Source: Haliea sp040221975
GTDB taxonomy: Bacteria; Pseudomonadota; Gammaproteobacteria; Pseudomonadales; Halieaceae
Length of the DNA stretch: 64,000 nt
NCBI GenBank assembly: GCA_040221975.1
Contig: JAVJWR010000023.1
Coordinates: 124,001-188,000, forward strand
Direction of reading: 5' to 3'
Shown in pieces: positions 26,513 through 35,507 of the stretch. A model generated the notes under the pieces. That model was not told the origin of the DNA. It did no database searches and saw only the letters and a list, made by a program, of their open reading frames with translations. A program made the translations under genes and the position numbers. Each line of letters begins with the position of its first letter. The first letter of the stretch is position 1.

Positions 26513-27982
26513 TCAGGCTGACACAGCAGCCCGGTGGGGCAGGGCAGCCGCCGGGGACTGCCCCAGCAGGCTGCTGTAGCGTGCCTCCAGGCCGCTGCAG
26601 GTGTCCCGCACGCTGCCTGTCGCTGTGGGCTCCAGCGGCGGCAGCACACTGATGCGGATGGTCGCGGGGCGAATCAGGAAGCCGCCCTTGGGCAGGGCGT
26701 CTTTCACGTTGTGCAGTACGATCGGCACGATGGGCACGCCCATCTTGCGGGCCAGGAAAAAGGCACCGTGCTTGAAGGGCTGGATGTGGCCCAGGGTGCT
26801 GCGGGTGCCTTCAGGAGCAATGACCAGGGAGCGGCCGCTGGCCAACACTGCCTGAGCTTCCTGCAGAACCGCCGACTGGTTGCTGGCCTGGCGGTCGACG
26901 AAGATGGTTCCCGCCTGTTGCAGCAGCGATCCCAGTACCGGGATCGCCGCCATCTCCTGTTTGCAGAAGGGCACTACATCCCGTCGCAGGAGATGGGCAA
27001 GCACCATGGCATCCAGCAGGCTTTGGTGATTGAACACGAAAATCGCCGGGCGCCGCTGTTGCAGGTATTCGGCACCCTCAATATCAAACTCCAGCCCGGC
27101 AAAGCCGCTGCCCAGATCGCCCAGCAACTGGGTAACGCGATTGGCATTGGCAAAGCGGGGCAGCCCCAGACGCTTGCCGATCGCACCGACCATCGCCGTC
27201 GCCGTTACCGCCTGTCCGGTTAGCGCCGTGCGCAGCAGGGATTCGACATCCGGCAGGCCCCGGCTGGCGAAACTGAGCTGGGGCCAGCGTTGGCTGCGGG
27301 CGTGGGCGCCGAGACTGTCGGAGGGGTTCACCGCCACCGGGTGTCCCACCAGTTTCAGCAGCGGCAGGTCGGCGCTGGAATCGGTATAGAACCAGCACTT
27401 GTCCAGCCCGGTGTTGTCGCGCCGGGCAACCCGTCGCGCCGCCAGGGCCTTGCCCTCACCGTAGCACATGGGGCTGATCACCTTGCCGGTGAAACGTCCC
27501 TCGAGCACTTCCAGCCGGGTGCAGCAGATTTCCTCGATACCCAGCAGACGGGCGATGGGTTCCACCTGGTAGTGGCTCGCCGCGGTGACGATCACCAGTT
27601 TGTGGCCGGCGGCCCGGTGCGCTTCCACCAGGCTGATGGCTTCCCGGTACAGGCTCCTTGCGAGGTGTCGTTGGCAGGCCAGTTCACCCAGTTGTCGCAG
27701 GCTGTCCTCGGAGATGCCCGCCAGCGCCCGGCTCAGGCGCCGCACCAGCTTGTGGTAGTTGCCGCCGCTTTCCCGCTGGCGCTGCCCCAGCGCATCCCGG
27801 AGCATTTTCAGGGACTGGCGCAGCTCGCCGCGGCCGAGTCCGGCGCGGGCGGTTTCCAGCGCCAGTGCAAGAATCGAGTAACCTGCGATCAGGGTGCCAT
27901 CGAGGTCGAAGAATGCCACGGCTCCCGCTCCCCTGGCGTTGCTGATGGCGTCGAGGTGCTGTTCCAGTGCCTGCTCGCTCAT
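26513..27982 (-). CDS. HAD-IB phosphatase/1-acylglycerol-3-phosphate acyltransferase fusion
   Basis: A 489-residue two-domain enzyme. The N-terminal HAD-IB domain has DLDGT at residues 26-30 and 'YTDSSADLPLL' as its acidic end motif; the C-terminal PlsC-type acyltransferase has NHQSLLD (318-324) and PEGTRS. The arrangement is known from many gammaproteobacteria and mycobacteria and suggests coupled lysophosphatidate acylation and phosphatidate (or serine/phospholipid) dephosphorylation, feeding diacylglycerol or membrane lipids. AGGAGT lies 7 bases before the ATG at 27982, which beats the upstream in-frame ATG at 28006. Confidence 0.9.
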   Translation of the reverse strand: MSEQALEQHLDAISNARGAGAVAFFDLDGTLIAGYSILALALETARAGLGRGELRQSLKMLRDALGQRQRESGGNYHKLVRRLSRALAGISEDSLRQLGELACQRHLARSLYREAISLVEAHRAAGHKLVIVTAASHYQVEPIARLLGIEEICCTRLEVLEGRFTGKVISPMCYGEGKALAARRVARRDNTGLDKCWFYTDSSADLPLLKLVGHPVAVNPSDSLGAHARSQRWPQLSFASRGLPDVESLLRTALTGQAVTATAMVGAIGKRLGLPRFANANRVTQLLGDLGSGFAGLEFDIEGAEYLQQRRPAIFVFNHQSLLDAMVLAHLLRRDVVPFCKQEMAAIPVLGSLLQQAGTIFVDRQASNQSAVLQEAQAVLASGRSLVIAPEGTRSTLGHIQPFKHGAFFLARKMGVPIVPIVLHNVKDALPKGGFLIRPATIRISVLPPLEPTATGSVRDTCSGLEARYSSLLGQSPAAALPHRAAVSA

Positions 27983-28151
27983 GCTGTGACTCCTGGTGGG
28001 CTGCAAGCCCTGCGGGTGGTGGCGGGAGGGTTACGCTTGCTCCTGTAGGCAGCAGCAAGAACCTTGCCAGTTCACTCAATCATGCATTGCGCCTGTGACA
28101 GCCGCATTAAACGGCAGGCCGGGAGGATGCTGATGCGATTACCGCAGCGTA

Positions 28152-28170
28152 CCGCACCAGAGTGGTGCGG
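28152..28170. other. 19-bp perfect inverted repeat upstream of hrpB
   Basis: CCGCACCA, GAG, TGGTGCGG: a perfect 8-base-pair stem with a 3-base loop, placed 59 bases before the HrpB start. No T-run follows on either strand, so it is not an intrinsic terminator. It could be an operator or a 5' leader hairpin. The surrounding 246-base gap between the HAD-PlsC and hrpB starts holds no other clear gene; an open frame runs through it in the hrpB register but has no conserved sequence. Confidence 0.45.
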
Positions 28171-28228
28171 AAGCACAAGTCGCTGCACCGCCATTGGCCC
28201 CAACCCCGGCGTCGGCTACCATGGCGCA

Positions 28229-30808
28229 ATGCTGCTCGCCGACCTGCCTCGCCTCCCCGTCACCGATGTGCTGCCCGCGCTGCGCACGGCCTTGGCGGCG
28301 GGCAGCGATGCGGTGCTGGAGGCGCCGCCGGGTGCTGGCAAGACCACACTGGTACCGCTGGCATTGTTGGCGGAAGACTGGCTGGCCGGGCAGATCATCC
28401 TGCTGGTGCAGCCGCGCCGGGTGGCTGCCCGCGCTGCGGCAGCGCGCATGGCTGAGCTGCTGGGGGAGCAGCCCGGCGGCCGGGTCGGTTACCGCATCCG
28501 GCTGGAAAACAGGGTCGGACCCGCAACCCGTATCGAGGTGATCACCGAGGGTATCCTGACCCGTCGTCTGCAACGGGATCCGGCCCTGGGTGGCGTCGGC
28601 CTGGTCATCTTCGACGAGTTTCACGAGCGCAACCTGGATTCCGAGCTGGGCCTGGCGCTGGTACTGCAGGGGCGGGCCCTGTTTCGGGAGGAGCCGCTGC
28701 GGCTGCTGGTGATGTCGGCCACCCTGCAGGGCGTACCGGTGGCGGGGTTGCTGGCCGCTCCGGTGCTGCTGCATTCCGAGGGCCGCCAGTACCCCGTGAA
28801 AGTGCTGCATGGCGCGGGTCTGGCTGCCGGCGCATCCGTAGTGGCCCCGGCAGTGGCAGCGATTCGGGAGGCTCTTGCCGAGCGCGCGGGCAGCGTACTG
28901 GTGTTCCTGCCCGGGCAGACTGAAATCCGCCGCGTTGCCCGGGAGTTGACGCCGCTGCTGCCCGCGGATGTGACCCTGGCGCCGCTTTACGGTGGCTTGC
29001 CGCTGGCACGCCAGCAACAGGCGATTTCACCCTGCCCGGAGGGACGGCGCAAGGTGGTGCTGGCGACCAACATTGCCGAGACCAGCCTGACTATCGAGGG
29101 CGTGACCACGGTGATCGACAGCGGCCTTGAGCGGCAGGCCCTGTTCGATACTGCAACCGGTACCACCCGTCTTGCCACCCGTCGCATCTCCCGCGCCTCC
29201 GCCGTCCAGCGTGCGGGCCGGGCCGGGCGCCTTGGGCCGGGCTTCTGCCTGCGCCTGTTCAGCGAGGAACAGTTCCAGCGCCTGCAGGAACAGCGTACCC
29301 CGGAAATTCTGCAGTCGGACCTGGCGCCGCTGGCACTGCAGCTGCTTGCCTGGGGGGTGCAGGACCCCGCTGAGTTGGCCTGGCTGGATCCGCCGCCGGC
29401 TGCGAACTACCAGCAGGGGCTCGATGTGCTGGTGCTGTGCGATGCCGCCTTCGGTCGCGACGATGGTAGCTGGCAGCTCACCCCCCACGGTGTGCGCCTG
29501 TCACAGATGCCACTGCATCCGCGCCTGGGGCACATGCTGCTGGTGGGCTGCGACATCGACGCACGCGAGACCGCGGCCCTGCTGGCAGCGGTGCTGGCGG
29601 AGCGCAACCCGCTGGCCGATCAGGGCACGGAACTGGGGGCGACGCTGGCGGTGTTGCTGGGTGAGCGGCCCTGTCCGTCCAGCTTGCAGGGTTGGTACCG
29701 CCGGAGCTGGCAGCAGGCTCGCCGCTATGCACAAATTGTCTCGGACATCTACCAGCCCCGCCGCGGGCCGCTGCAGGTGCCGGCGACGGGTGTCCTGGGC
29801 GTGCTGCTGGCCAGCGCCTGGCCCGATCGCATCGCGCGCGCCCGGGAGGGCGGCTGCGGCGGTGACTTCCAGCTGGCCAATGGCCGCAGTGCCAGTGTTC
29901 CCGCGGGCGACAGCCTGGGTACCGCCCGCTGGCTGGCAACTGCGGAAATCGGCGGCGCGCACGGTGATTCCGGAGACCGGATCTACAGTGCCACGGCGCT
30001 CGATCCGGCCCGCTTCGACGACATCCTGGCGCCGCTGGTGACGCTGGAACAGCGCGCCGAGTGGGATGAGCGTGGCGAACAGTTCGTGGCCCAGCGCCAG
30101 CGCCGGGTCGGGCGCCTGGTGCTGGAAAGCCGGCCCCTGGAGCGGCTGCCCGCGGAGGCGCTGGCCACCGCCCTGGCCAGCCTGGTGCGTCGCCGCGGAC
30201 TGCAGTTGCTGCCCTGGACTCCCGCCCTGCAGCAGTGGCGCGCGCGGGTGCAGCTGTTGTACCGGCTACAGCAGGGTCAGCCGGACAACCCCTGGCCGGA
30301 TCTGGCCGACGAGGCCCTGCTGGCAACTCTGGAGCAGTGGCTGTTGCCCTATCTGGGCCAGGTGCGGCGGCTGCAGGATTTTGCCCGCCTGGACCTGAAG
30401 CAGATCCTGCAGGGGCTGTTGCCCTGGCCATTGCCGCTGGAACTGGAGCGGTTGGCGCCAGAGCGTCTGGTGGTGCCCTCGGGCTCCAGTGTCGCCATCG
30501 ACTACCATCCGGCAACGCCGGTGCTGGCGGTCAAGCTGCAGGAAATGTTTGGCTGCGCCGAGACTCCGCGCATCGCCGACGGCCGCCAGCCGCTGCAGAT
30601 TCACCTGCTGTCGCCGGCGCAGCGCCCGCTGCAGGTCACCCAGGACCTCGCCACCTTCTGGCGCAACGTATATCCGCAAGTGAAAAAGGAAATGAAGGGC
30701 CGCTACCCGAAACATCCGTGGCCTGATGACCCGCTGACGGCGCTGCCGACGCGCCTGACCAAGCGCGGGGCCGGGACGGCGGGTACGGTGGGGTCTGGTC
30801 TCGCATAG
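28229..30808 (+). CDS. hrpB: ATP-dependent helicase HrpB
   Basis: An 859-residue DEAH-box helicase of the HrpB type: Walker A GAGKTT and 'LVQPRRVAARAAA' near the N-terminus, DEFHERN as motif II, SAT in 'VMSATLQ', the C-terminal helicase motif 'QRAGRAGR', and the long HrpB-specific C-terminus (LQVTQDLATFWRNVYPQVKKEMKGRYPKHPWP). RNA targets of HrpB are poorly known. I start at the ATG at 28229, since the conserved 'LADLPRLPVTDVLPAL' begins there; the frame stays open to 28064 without recognisable sequence. Gene length is usual for HrpB. Confidence 0.94.
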   Translation: MLLADLPRLPVTDVLPALRTALAAGSDAVLEAPPGAGKTTLVPLALLAEDWLAGQIILLVQPRRVAARAAAARMAELLGEQPGGRVGYRIRLENRVGPATRIEVITEGILTRRLQRDPALGGVGLVIFDEFHERNLDSELGLALVLQGRALFREEPLRLLVMSATLQGVPVAGLLAAPVLLHSEGRQYPVKVLHGAGLAAGASVVAPAVAAIREALAERAGSVLVFLPGQTEIRRVARELTPLLPADVTLAPLYGGLPLARQQQAISPCPEGRRKVVLATNIAETSLTIEGVTTVIDSGLERQALFDTATGTTRLATRRISRASAVQRAGRAGRLGPGFCLRLFSEEQFQRLQEQRTPEILQSDLAPLALQLLAWGVQDPAELAWLDPPPAANYQQGLDVLVLCDAAFGRDDGSWQLTPHGVRLSQMPLHPRLGHMLLVGCDIDARETAALLAAVLAERNPLADQGTELGATLAVLLGERPCPSSLQGWYRRSWQQARRYAQIVSDIYQPRRGPLQVPATGVLGVLLASAWPDRIARAREGGCGGDFQLANGRSASVPAGDSLGTARWLATAEIGGAHGDSGDRIYSATALDPARFDDILAPLVTLEQRAEWDERGEQFVAQRQRRVGRLVLESRPLERLPAEALATALASLVRRRGLQLLPWTPALQQWRARVQLLYRLQQGQPDNPWPDLADEALLATLEQWLLPYLGQVRRLQDFARLDLKQILQGLLPWPLPLELERLAPERLVVPSGSSVAIDYHPATPVLAVKLQEMFGCAETPRIADGRQPLQIHLLSPAQRPLQVTQDLATFWRNVYPQVKKEMKGRYPKHPWPDDPLTALPTRLTKRGAGTAGTVGSGLA

Positions 30809-30811
30809 TAA

Positions 30812-30832
30812 CATTCCGCGGAATGCTATAAT
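30812..30832 (+). promoter_or_regulatory. Palindromic operator candidate overlapping a TATAAT promoter
   Basis: A perfect 14-base palindrome, CATTCCGCGGAATG (30812-30825), is followed two bases later by TATAAT (30827-30832), which is followed by GCGGGGC. The palindrome sits where the spacer between -35 and -10 would be, the classic position for a repressor site. The -35 hexamer is poor. It precedes the glycosyltransferase ATG by about 40 bases and starts four bases after the HrpB stop. Confidence 0.5.
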
Positions 30833-30872
30833 GCGGGGCTTGACCCCACCCCCGGCAGCAGGAGCGCGCAAC

Positions 30873-31805
30873 ATGGCAGTACTGGCAAGCGTCATTATTG
30901 TGTCTGACTATGACAGTGGTGATGACAAGGGCTGGGACGACCTGCGCAATACCCTGCGAGCGTTGGCAAGCCAGGATTACACCGGCCCCGTGGAATACCT
31001 GCTGGCGGAGTCCTCGGCCTTTGCCGCCGCGCTGCCCCCTGATCTGCAGACCCTGCTGCCCGGATTGCGCGTGGTCTTCTTCGATGTGGAGTCGTCCTAT
31101 GCCCTCAAGAATGCAGGCGCCACCGTGGCGAGCGGGGCATATCTGGGAGTGCTTGACGGCGACTGTGCTCCCGCTCCCGGCTGGTTGCGGCATCTGCTGG
31201 CGACGTTTGAACGCTATCCGGATACCGCGGTGGTTAGCGGGCGCACGGTCTACGACAGTCGGGACCCGAAAGAGCGCATTCTCGGTCTCTTGAGTCGCGG
31301 CTATCTGGATGTCGGCCAGGCCGGCACCACGGATGGCGTGGCGAACAACAATGCAGGGTTCAGCCGCGAGGCTTTGTTGGCACACCCGTTTCAGGATGAC
31401 ATCGGTCCCTTTGGTGGCAAGTTGCAGTCCGAATCCATGCGTCGTGCCGGACTGCAATTGCGCTTTGAACCCGCGATGCGGGCTGTGCATGCCTATGAAG
31501 GCTGGGACATGGAGCGGGACATCCGCTGCAACAGTGGTTACGCCAGCATAATGGTGCGCAAGATTGATCCTGGAATCGAATACGCCTGGCTGTGCCGTCT
31601 CGGCGCCATCAGCATTCCGGTTTTCTTCGGCGGCAGGCTGCTGAAGAGCTGGATGACGCTCCTGCGCCTGTGGCGGTACTACGATGTACCGGTTGCCCGA
31701 ATTCCCTATGCCCTTGGTCTGGCCGCCTACCTGCACTGGCTGGAGATTCCCGGCATGGGCCTGGCTTTCAGCAGAGGCAGGATCACTGCCACGGCCTATC
31801 GCTGA
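30873..31805 (+). CDS. Family 2 glycosyltransferase
   Basis: A 310-residue GT2-like enzyme. The N-terminus (ASVIIVSDYDSGDD) is the typical first strand, the metal-binding motif is DGD at residues 95-97 (LDGDCAPAPGW), and 'GVANNNAGFSREAL' is the acceptor-site region. The C-terminal 60 residues hold hydrophobic stretches that may attach it to the membrane. It would add a sugar to a cell-surface acceptor, but no polysaccharide cluster surrounds it. CAGGAGCG precedes the ATG at 30873. The stop overlaps the start of the next gene (TGATG). Confidence 0.85.
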   Translation: MAVLASVIIVSDYDSGDDKGWDDLRNTLRALASQDYTGPVEYLLAESSAFAAALPPDLQTLLPGLRVVFFDVESSYALKNAGATVASGAYLGVLDGDCAPAPGWLRHLLATFERYPDTAVVSGRTVYDSRDPKERILGLLSRGYLDVGQAGTTDGVANNNAGFSREALLAHPFQDDIGPFGGKLQSESMRRAGLQLRFEPAMRAVHAYEGWDMERDIRCNSGYASIMVRKIDPGIEYAWLCRLGAISIPVFFGGRLLKSWMTLLRLWRYYDVPVARIPYALGLAAYLHWLEIPGMGLAFSRGRITATAYR

Positions 31806-32428
31806 TGGCGCGTTCCAGCCAGGCACGGAGACCCATTGGTCGCAAGGCTGTGCTGCGGATGCTGCGGGCTGCCACCCCGGCGCCATTGCGGGTGCTCCTC
31901 GCCGGGTGGTTGCCGTTGCCGAGCCGTCGCGCGAGTCCGGGCACCTCGGATGTGGAGAGCGCAGTGATCCGGCCGGGTGTCTCCCTCGATGTGTACTGGC
32001 TCAGTACCCAGGGCCGGCAGGGGCCGGCAGCGTCCCTGTTGATCTTTGGCGATGAAGTGATGCGGTTCGACTGTCTGGGTCCGGGGGCGGGCCACATGCA
32101 CCTGAATCTCAAGCAGGTGCGCGGGGTTCCCCATGGTACGGCGGCAAGGCTGTACTTTCGTGAGCAGGACGTCATCGGCCAGATTGAACGGGCGTGCTTT
32201 GAGACCGAGCACAATCTCCCCTATGCGCTGACACTGAATGTATCGGCGCGAATCCGGCGCTTGCGCTTTACCAGCGCCGAGATACAGCGCGCGGTCACCT
32301 TCCTGCGACAGGCGATGCTGGCGCAGCAGGCTCGGCACGCGTTGCCGGCTGTTGTGGGTTCAGCGTCTGCGCAGCCAGTGCCGCAACCGCCGCCCAAGCC
32401 GGGAGACGTCAGCAAGGGCTCCCGATAG
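31805..32428 (+). CDS. Hypothetical protein coupled to the glycosyltransferase
   Basis: A 207-residue protein without a family I can name. The first 40 residues are basic and partly hydrophobic (KAVLRMLRAATPAPLRVLLAG), a central beta-rich stretch follows, and the C-terminus is Pro/Ala-rich. The ATG shares its A with the glycosyltransferase TGA, which implies translational coupling and a joint job. The last 69 bases overlap the convergent dehydrogenase gene. Coding potential rests on frame length and the TGATG junction. Confidence 0.7.
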   Translation: MARSSQARRPIGRKAVLRMLRAATPAPLRVLLAGWLPLPSRRASPGTSDVESAVIRPGVSLDVYWLSTQGRQGPAASLLIFGDEVMRFDCLGPGAGHMHLNLKQVRGVPHGTAARLYFREQDVIGQIERACFETEHNLPYALTLNVSARIRRLRFTSAEIQRAVTFLRQAMLAQQARHALPAVVGSASAQPVPQPPPKPGDVSKGSR

Positions 32429-33436
32429 CACAGAACGGCGGTGCTCCCCGGGCTCCGGCGGCGAACACACATCTTCGGGCGTCAGCAGGTTCAGCAGTGG
32501 CTGCTCGGCGCGAAAGCGGCGCAGGTTTTCCAGCAGCAGATCCAGGGCCCGGCTGTCGCGGTCCGCCAGGCGCGGTGTGAAATGCGGTGTGATCAACAGG
32601 TTGGGTGCGTCCCACAACGGGCTGCCAGACGGCAACGGTTCTTCTTCCGCAACGTCTATGGCCGCTCCGGCCAGGTGCTGGCTGTCCAGCGCCTGTAGCA
32701 GCGCGGTTTCGTCTATCAGTCCGCCGCGGGCAATATTGATCAGGTATGAACCGGGGTTCATCCGCGCCAGCTCCCGTGCCCCGATGAGGTGCCGGGTGGA
32801 ATCCGAGAGCGGCAGGGCCAGCACGAGGAAGTCACTGCAGCCCAGCACCTTGTCCAAAGTGTCGCCCGCATCCTTGCTGTAGGTTTCATCTACCCGGTCC
32901 GATGCAATGTTGCGGCGCCGATAGGCGACCACCCGCATGTCGAAGGCCCTGGCGCGTCGTGCGAGCTCGATGCCAGTGTGTCCCAGGCCGACGATACCCA
33001 GGGTTTTACCGTGCAGTGGCTGCAGGCTTCCCTGTCCGCTGATGCCCCAGCGATGCTGACGCTGCGCGTCGTAAAAGCGGTCCAGACGAAAGGCCAGGGC
33101 AAGCATGAACAGCAGCGCATGCTCTGCCAGCGCAGGTGCGGAACGACCGGCCGCTGAAGTGACCTGCAGCCCGCTCGCCAGGATGTCCGGGGTCGCGGAC
33201 CGGTCGAGGCCGGCGTGCCCACAGTGTACCCACTGCAACCTGGGCGCCTGGAGATAGCGGCCGTCGACGTCACCGTCAATGAAAGCGACGTCGACCTGTT
33301 GCAGGGCTGCGGCGATTGCACGCCGATCGCGCCGGTTGACGACATGAACGTCAGCCGGCGCCAACGCCTGGCGCAGCGCAGCCAGCAGAGGCTCTTCCCA
33401 CGCCAGGGTGACCAGCGCCGAGTGGATGTCTGCCAC
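32360..33436 (-). CDS. D-2-hydroxyacid dehydrogenase (NAD-dependent)
   Basis: A 358-residue D-isomer-specific dehydrogenase. The NAD-binding loop GLGHTG lies near residue 150, with the catalytic arginine in 'NIARGGL', the glutamate in 'DVAEEEPLP' and the histidine in 'TPHFTP', all as expected. Which 2-hydroxyacid or 2-keto acid it handles is unknown. It starts with GTG and lies 9 bases after the DUF3501 gene, so it is probably the last gene of the Fe-S oxidoreductase transcript. Its tail is Arg-rich and overlaps the facing gene by 69 bases. Confidence 0.9.
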   Translation of the reverse strand: MADIHSALVTLAWEEPLLAALRQALAPADVHVVNRRDRRAIAAALQQVDVAFIDGDVDGRYLQAPRLQWVHCGHAGLDRSATPDILASGLQVTSAAGRSAPALAEHALLFMLALAFRLDRFYDAQRQHRWGISGQGSLQPLHGKTLGIVGLGHTGIELARRARAFDMRVVAYRRRNIASDRVDETYSKDAGDTLDKVLGCSDFLVLALPLSDSTRHLIGARELARMNPGSYLINIARGGLIDETALLQALDSQHLAGAAIDVAEEEPLPSGSPLWDAPNLLITPHFTPRLADRDSRALDLLLENLRRFRAEQPLLNLLTPEDVCSPPEPGEHRRSVLSGALADVSRLGRRLRHWLRRR

Positions 33437-33445
33437 GGTTTGCGG

Positions 33446-34045
33446 CTAGTGCACCGCGCTGGCTGTCAAATCCGCAGTCAGGGAGTCGCGAATAACGCTG
33501 TCGATGGCGAATTTCTCGACCGGATAGGCGGGGTGGTCGATGCCGGCGTGGATCGGCTCGCCGTTTTTGGCCGCAGTGATCATGTCCGGCGTCAGCTCGA
33601 AGCGCATGAAATGCACCGACGAGGTCTTGGTCGCATTGCTGCGCTCCAGGTCTTCATCGGCAATCGGGTAGACCTTCTCGCAGTTGCCGACCTGCAGCCA
33701 GACCTTGTCTTCAATGCCGATCATCTTTGCCAGCTGCCGGGCACGTTCCTCGGGGTCGCCGTACTCGATCATGAAAGTGGCCTTCCAGTTGTGGCCGTCG
33801 GGAATCAGCGGGTTGTAGGCATCCAGTTCCTCGGCGATGCCGGCGGCCTCGAAAACCTTCTCGATCCGCAACATTTCCTGGATCTGGTACTTGATGGTTA
33901 GGGCATCCTCGAAGTAGAGGCGAGCGTGCTCCCCGAGCGCCAGCTGCCGGGTTTTCTTGTGCTCCATTACCCGGGCCCGGAAGTCGGGGCGCTGTTCCGC
34001 GTACTCCTCCAGGGACCAGAGGTCGGCGCGTGATAACTGTGTCAT
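33446..34045 (-). CDS. DUF3501 family protein
   Basis: A 199-residue protein of the DUF3501 family, function unknown. It is acidic and soluble, without signal or membrane segments. AAGGAG sits 6 bases before the ATG at 34045, which is why I prefer this over the ATG at 34063 that would overlap the upstream stop. DUF3501 genes are regularly encoded beside rubrerythrin and CCG-domain Fe-S oxidoreductase genes, as here, so a role in peroxide handling or electron transfer is inferred from neighbours only. Confidence 0.85.
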   Translation of the reverse strand: MTQLSRADLWSLEEYAEQRPDFRARVMEHKKTRQLALGEHARLYFEDALTIKYQIQEMLRIEKVFEAAGIAEELDAYNPLIPDGHNWKATFMIEYGDPEERARQLAKMIGIEDKVWLQVGNCEKVYPIADEDLERSNATKTSSVHFMRFELTPDMITAAKNGEPIHAGIDHPAYPVEKFAIDSVIRDSLTADLTASAVH

Positions 34046-34062
34046 CGTGGTCTCCTTGCTCA

Positions 34063-35385
34063 TTACAGGCCATAGGCCATGCGCAACAGGGTCATCGGGT
34101 GTTCCGCCTTGTCGACTTTTTCCGACAGATTGGCGATGTGGGTGGCCGCCATCGGGCAGTCGCTGATGAAGTGATCGGGTTCCTGCTGATCCACCTTGCG
34201 CACCACCGGCCGGGCAATCTTGACCGACTTGTCGCGGGTCTCCTGCTTGATGGCGTAGGTGCCGTCGTGGCCCGAGCAGCGCTCCTGGGCGGTCACCGTT
34301 GTGTCCGGCACCAGGTTGAGCACATCCCGGGTCTTGAGGCCGATGTTCTGCACCCGCTGGTGGCATGCGACCTGGTAGGCAATATCGCCCATAGCATTGG
34401 GGAACTCGGTGTTGAGAGCTCCGCCCTTGTGGCGCAGCCAGAGATACTCGAAGGGATCGTAGAAGGCTTTTTTCACCTTCTGTACGTCCGCGTCCTCCGG
34501 GAATAGCAGCGGCAGTTCCTGCTTGTACATCAGCACGCAGGAGGGGATGGGGGCGACCAGGTCATAGCCCTGGTCCACCAGTTTCGCCAGCACGGGGATG
34601 TTGGCCTCCTTGAGCTTCTGCACTGTCTCCAGGTCGCCCAGCTCAAGCTTGGGCATGCCGCAGCATTTTTCCCTGGGCACGATGTCGATGTGGATGCCAT
34701 TGTGCTGGAATACCTTGACGAAATCCTCGCCAATTTCCGGACTGTTGTAGTTGCCGTAACAGGTGGCGTAGAGCGCAACCTTGCCGGTGGTTTCGCCCAC
34801 CGTCTGCGGTTCCAGGTTCTTCACCATGGGCTTGAGGCGTTTGCGCATCGTGTGGCTGTGGAACTGTGGAACCGGTGCCTCGTGGTGAATGCCAAAACCG
34901 GATTCCAGTGCCTTGCGGAAGGTGCCGTTGCGGTTCAGGGCATTGACGGTCACATCCACCAGATGAATGGTGGCGAGGCCAAAGGTGGTGTCGGTGCTGG
35001 TCAGCACCCGGTCCCGCAGGCGCGCGCCTTCCTTGCGGAAGTGTACGGCCTTGGCCCGCAGCATCAGGTGCGGGAAGTCCACGTTCCACTCGTGGGGCGG
35101 GACATAGGGACACTTGGTCATGTAGCAGAGGTCGCAGAGATAACATTGTTCCACGACCTTGTGATAATCGGCTTTGGCGACGCCGTCCACTTCCATGGTC
35201 TCGGACTCGTCCACCAGGTCAAACAGGGTGGGGAAGCTGTCACAGAGGCTGACGCAGCGGCGGCAGCCGTGGCAGATGTCATACACGCGCTCGAGTTCAG
35301 CGTTGAGTTTGTCCTGATCCCAGAAATCCTCTGAGCGCCACTCGACGGGATGGCGGGTCGGTGCTTCCAGGCTTCCTTCTCTCAC
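34063..35385 (-). CDS. Fe-S oxidoreductase, GlpC/HdrD-like with CCG domains
   Basis: A 440-residue iron-sulphur protein. Two ferredoxin-type clusters at the N-terminus (CHGCRRCVSLC and CYLCDLCYMTKCP, about residues 38-95) are followed by two CCG (heterodisulfide reductase D-like) domains, visible as 'ATCYGNYNSPE...CCGMPKLE' and 'CHQRVQ...CSGHDGTY'. No transmembrane helix is present. It probably passes electrons from a quinone or NAD-linked donor to the rubrerythrin encoded upstream. A GTG start at 35385 has GAGGAC 7 bases upstream. An intrinsic terminator lies between it and rubrerythrin. Confidence 0.9.
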   Translation of the reverse strand: MREGSLEAPTRHPVEWRSEDFWDQDKLNAELERVYDICHGCRRCVSLCDSFPTLFDLVDESETMEVDGVAKADYHKVVEQCYLCDLCYMTKCPYVPPHEWNVDFPHLMLRAKAVHFRKEGARLRDRVLTSTDTTFGLATIHLVDVTVNALNRNGTFRKALESGFGIHHEAPVPQFHSHTMRKRLKPMVKNLEPQTVGETTGKVALYATCYGNYNSPEIGEDFVKVFQHNGIHIDIVPREKCCGMPKLELGDLETVQKLKEANIPVLAKLVDQGYDLVAPIPSCVLMYKQELPLLFPEDADVQKVKKAFYDPFEYLWLRHKGGALNTEFPNAMGDIAYQVACHQRVQNIGLKTRDVLNLVPDTTVTAQERCSGHDGTYAIKQETRDKSVKIARPVVRKVDQQEPDHFISDCPMAATHIANLSEKVDKAEHPMTLLRMAYGL

Positions 35386-35416
35386 GGCAAGTCCTCGTCC
35401 ACTGGTATCACGTATG

Positions 35417-35448
35417 AAAAACGGGCTCGCAGGGAGCTACGAACCCGT
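35417..35448 (-). terminator. Intrinsic terminator after rubrerythrin
   Basis: On the minus strand, CGGGTTCG pairs with CGAGCCCG (one mismatch) around a 10-base loop, and the stem runs straight into five T residues. This is a textbook rho-independent terminator, placed about 60 bases after the rubrerythrin stop and 32 bases before the Fe-S gene. It implies that rubrerythrin is mostly a monocistronic message, with read-through or a separate promoter supplying the Fe-S/DUF3501 genes. Confidence 0.75.
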
Positions 35449-35507
35449 TCCGGGTGCTGCGTTGTGCCGCGAACCCGGGGCTCGCGGCGCTGTTGCGGGC
35501 GCTGCGA

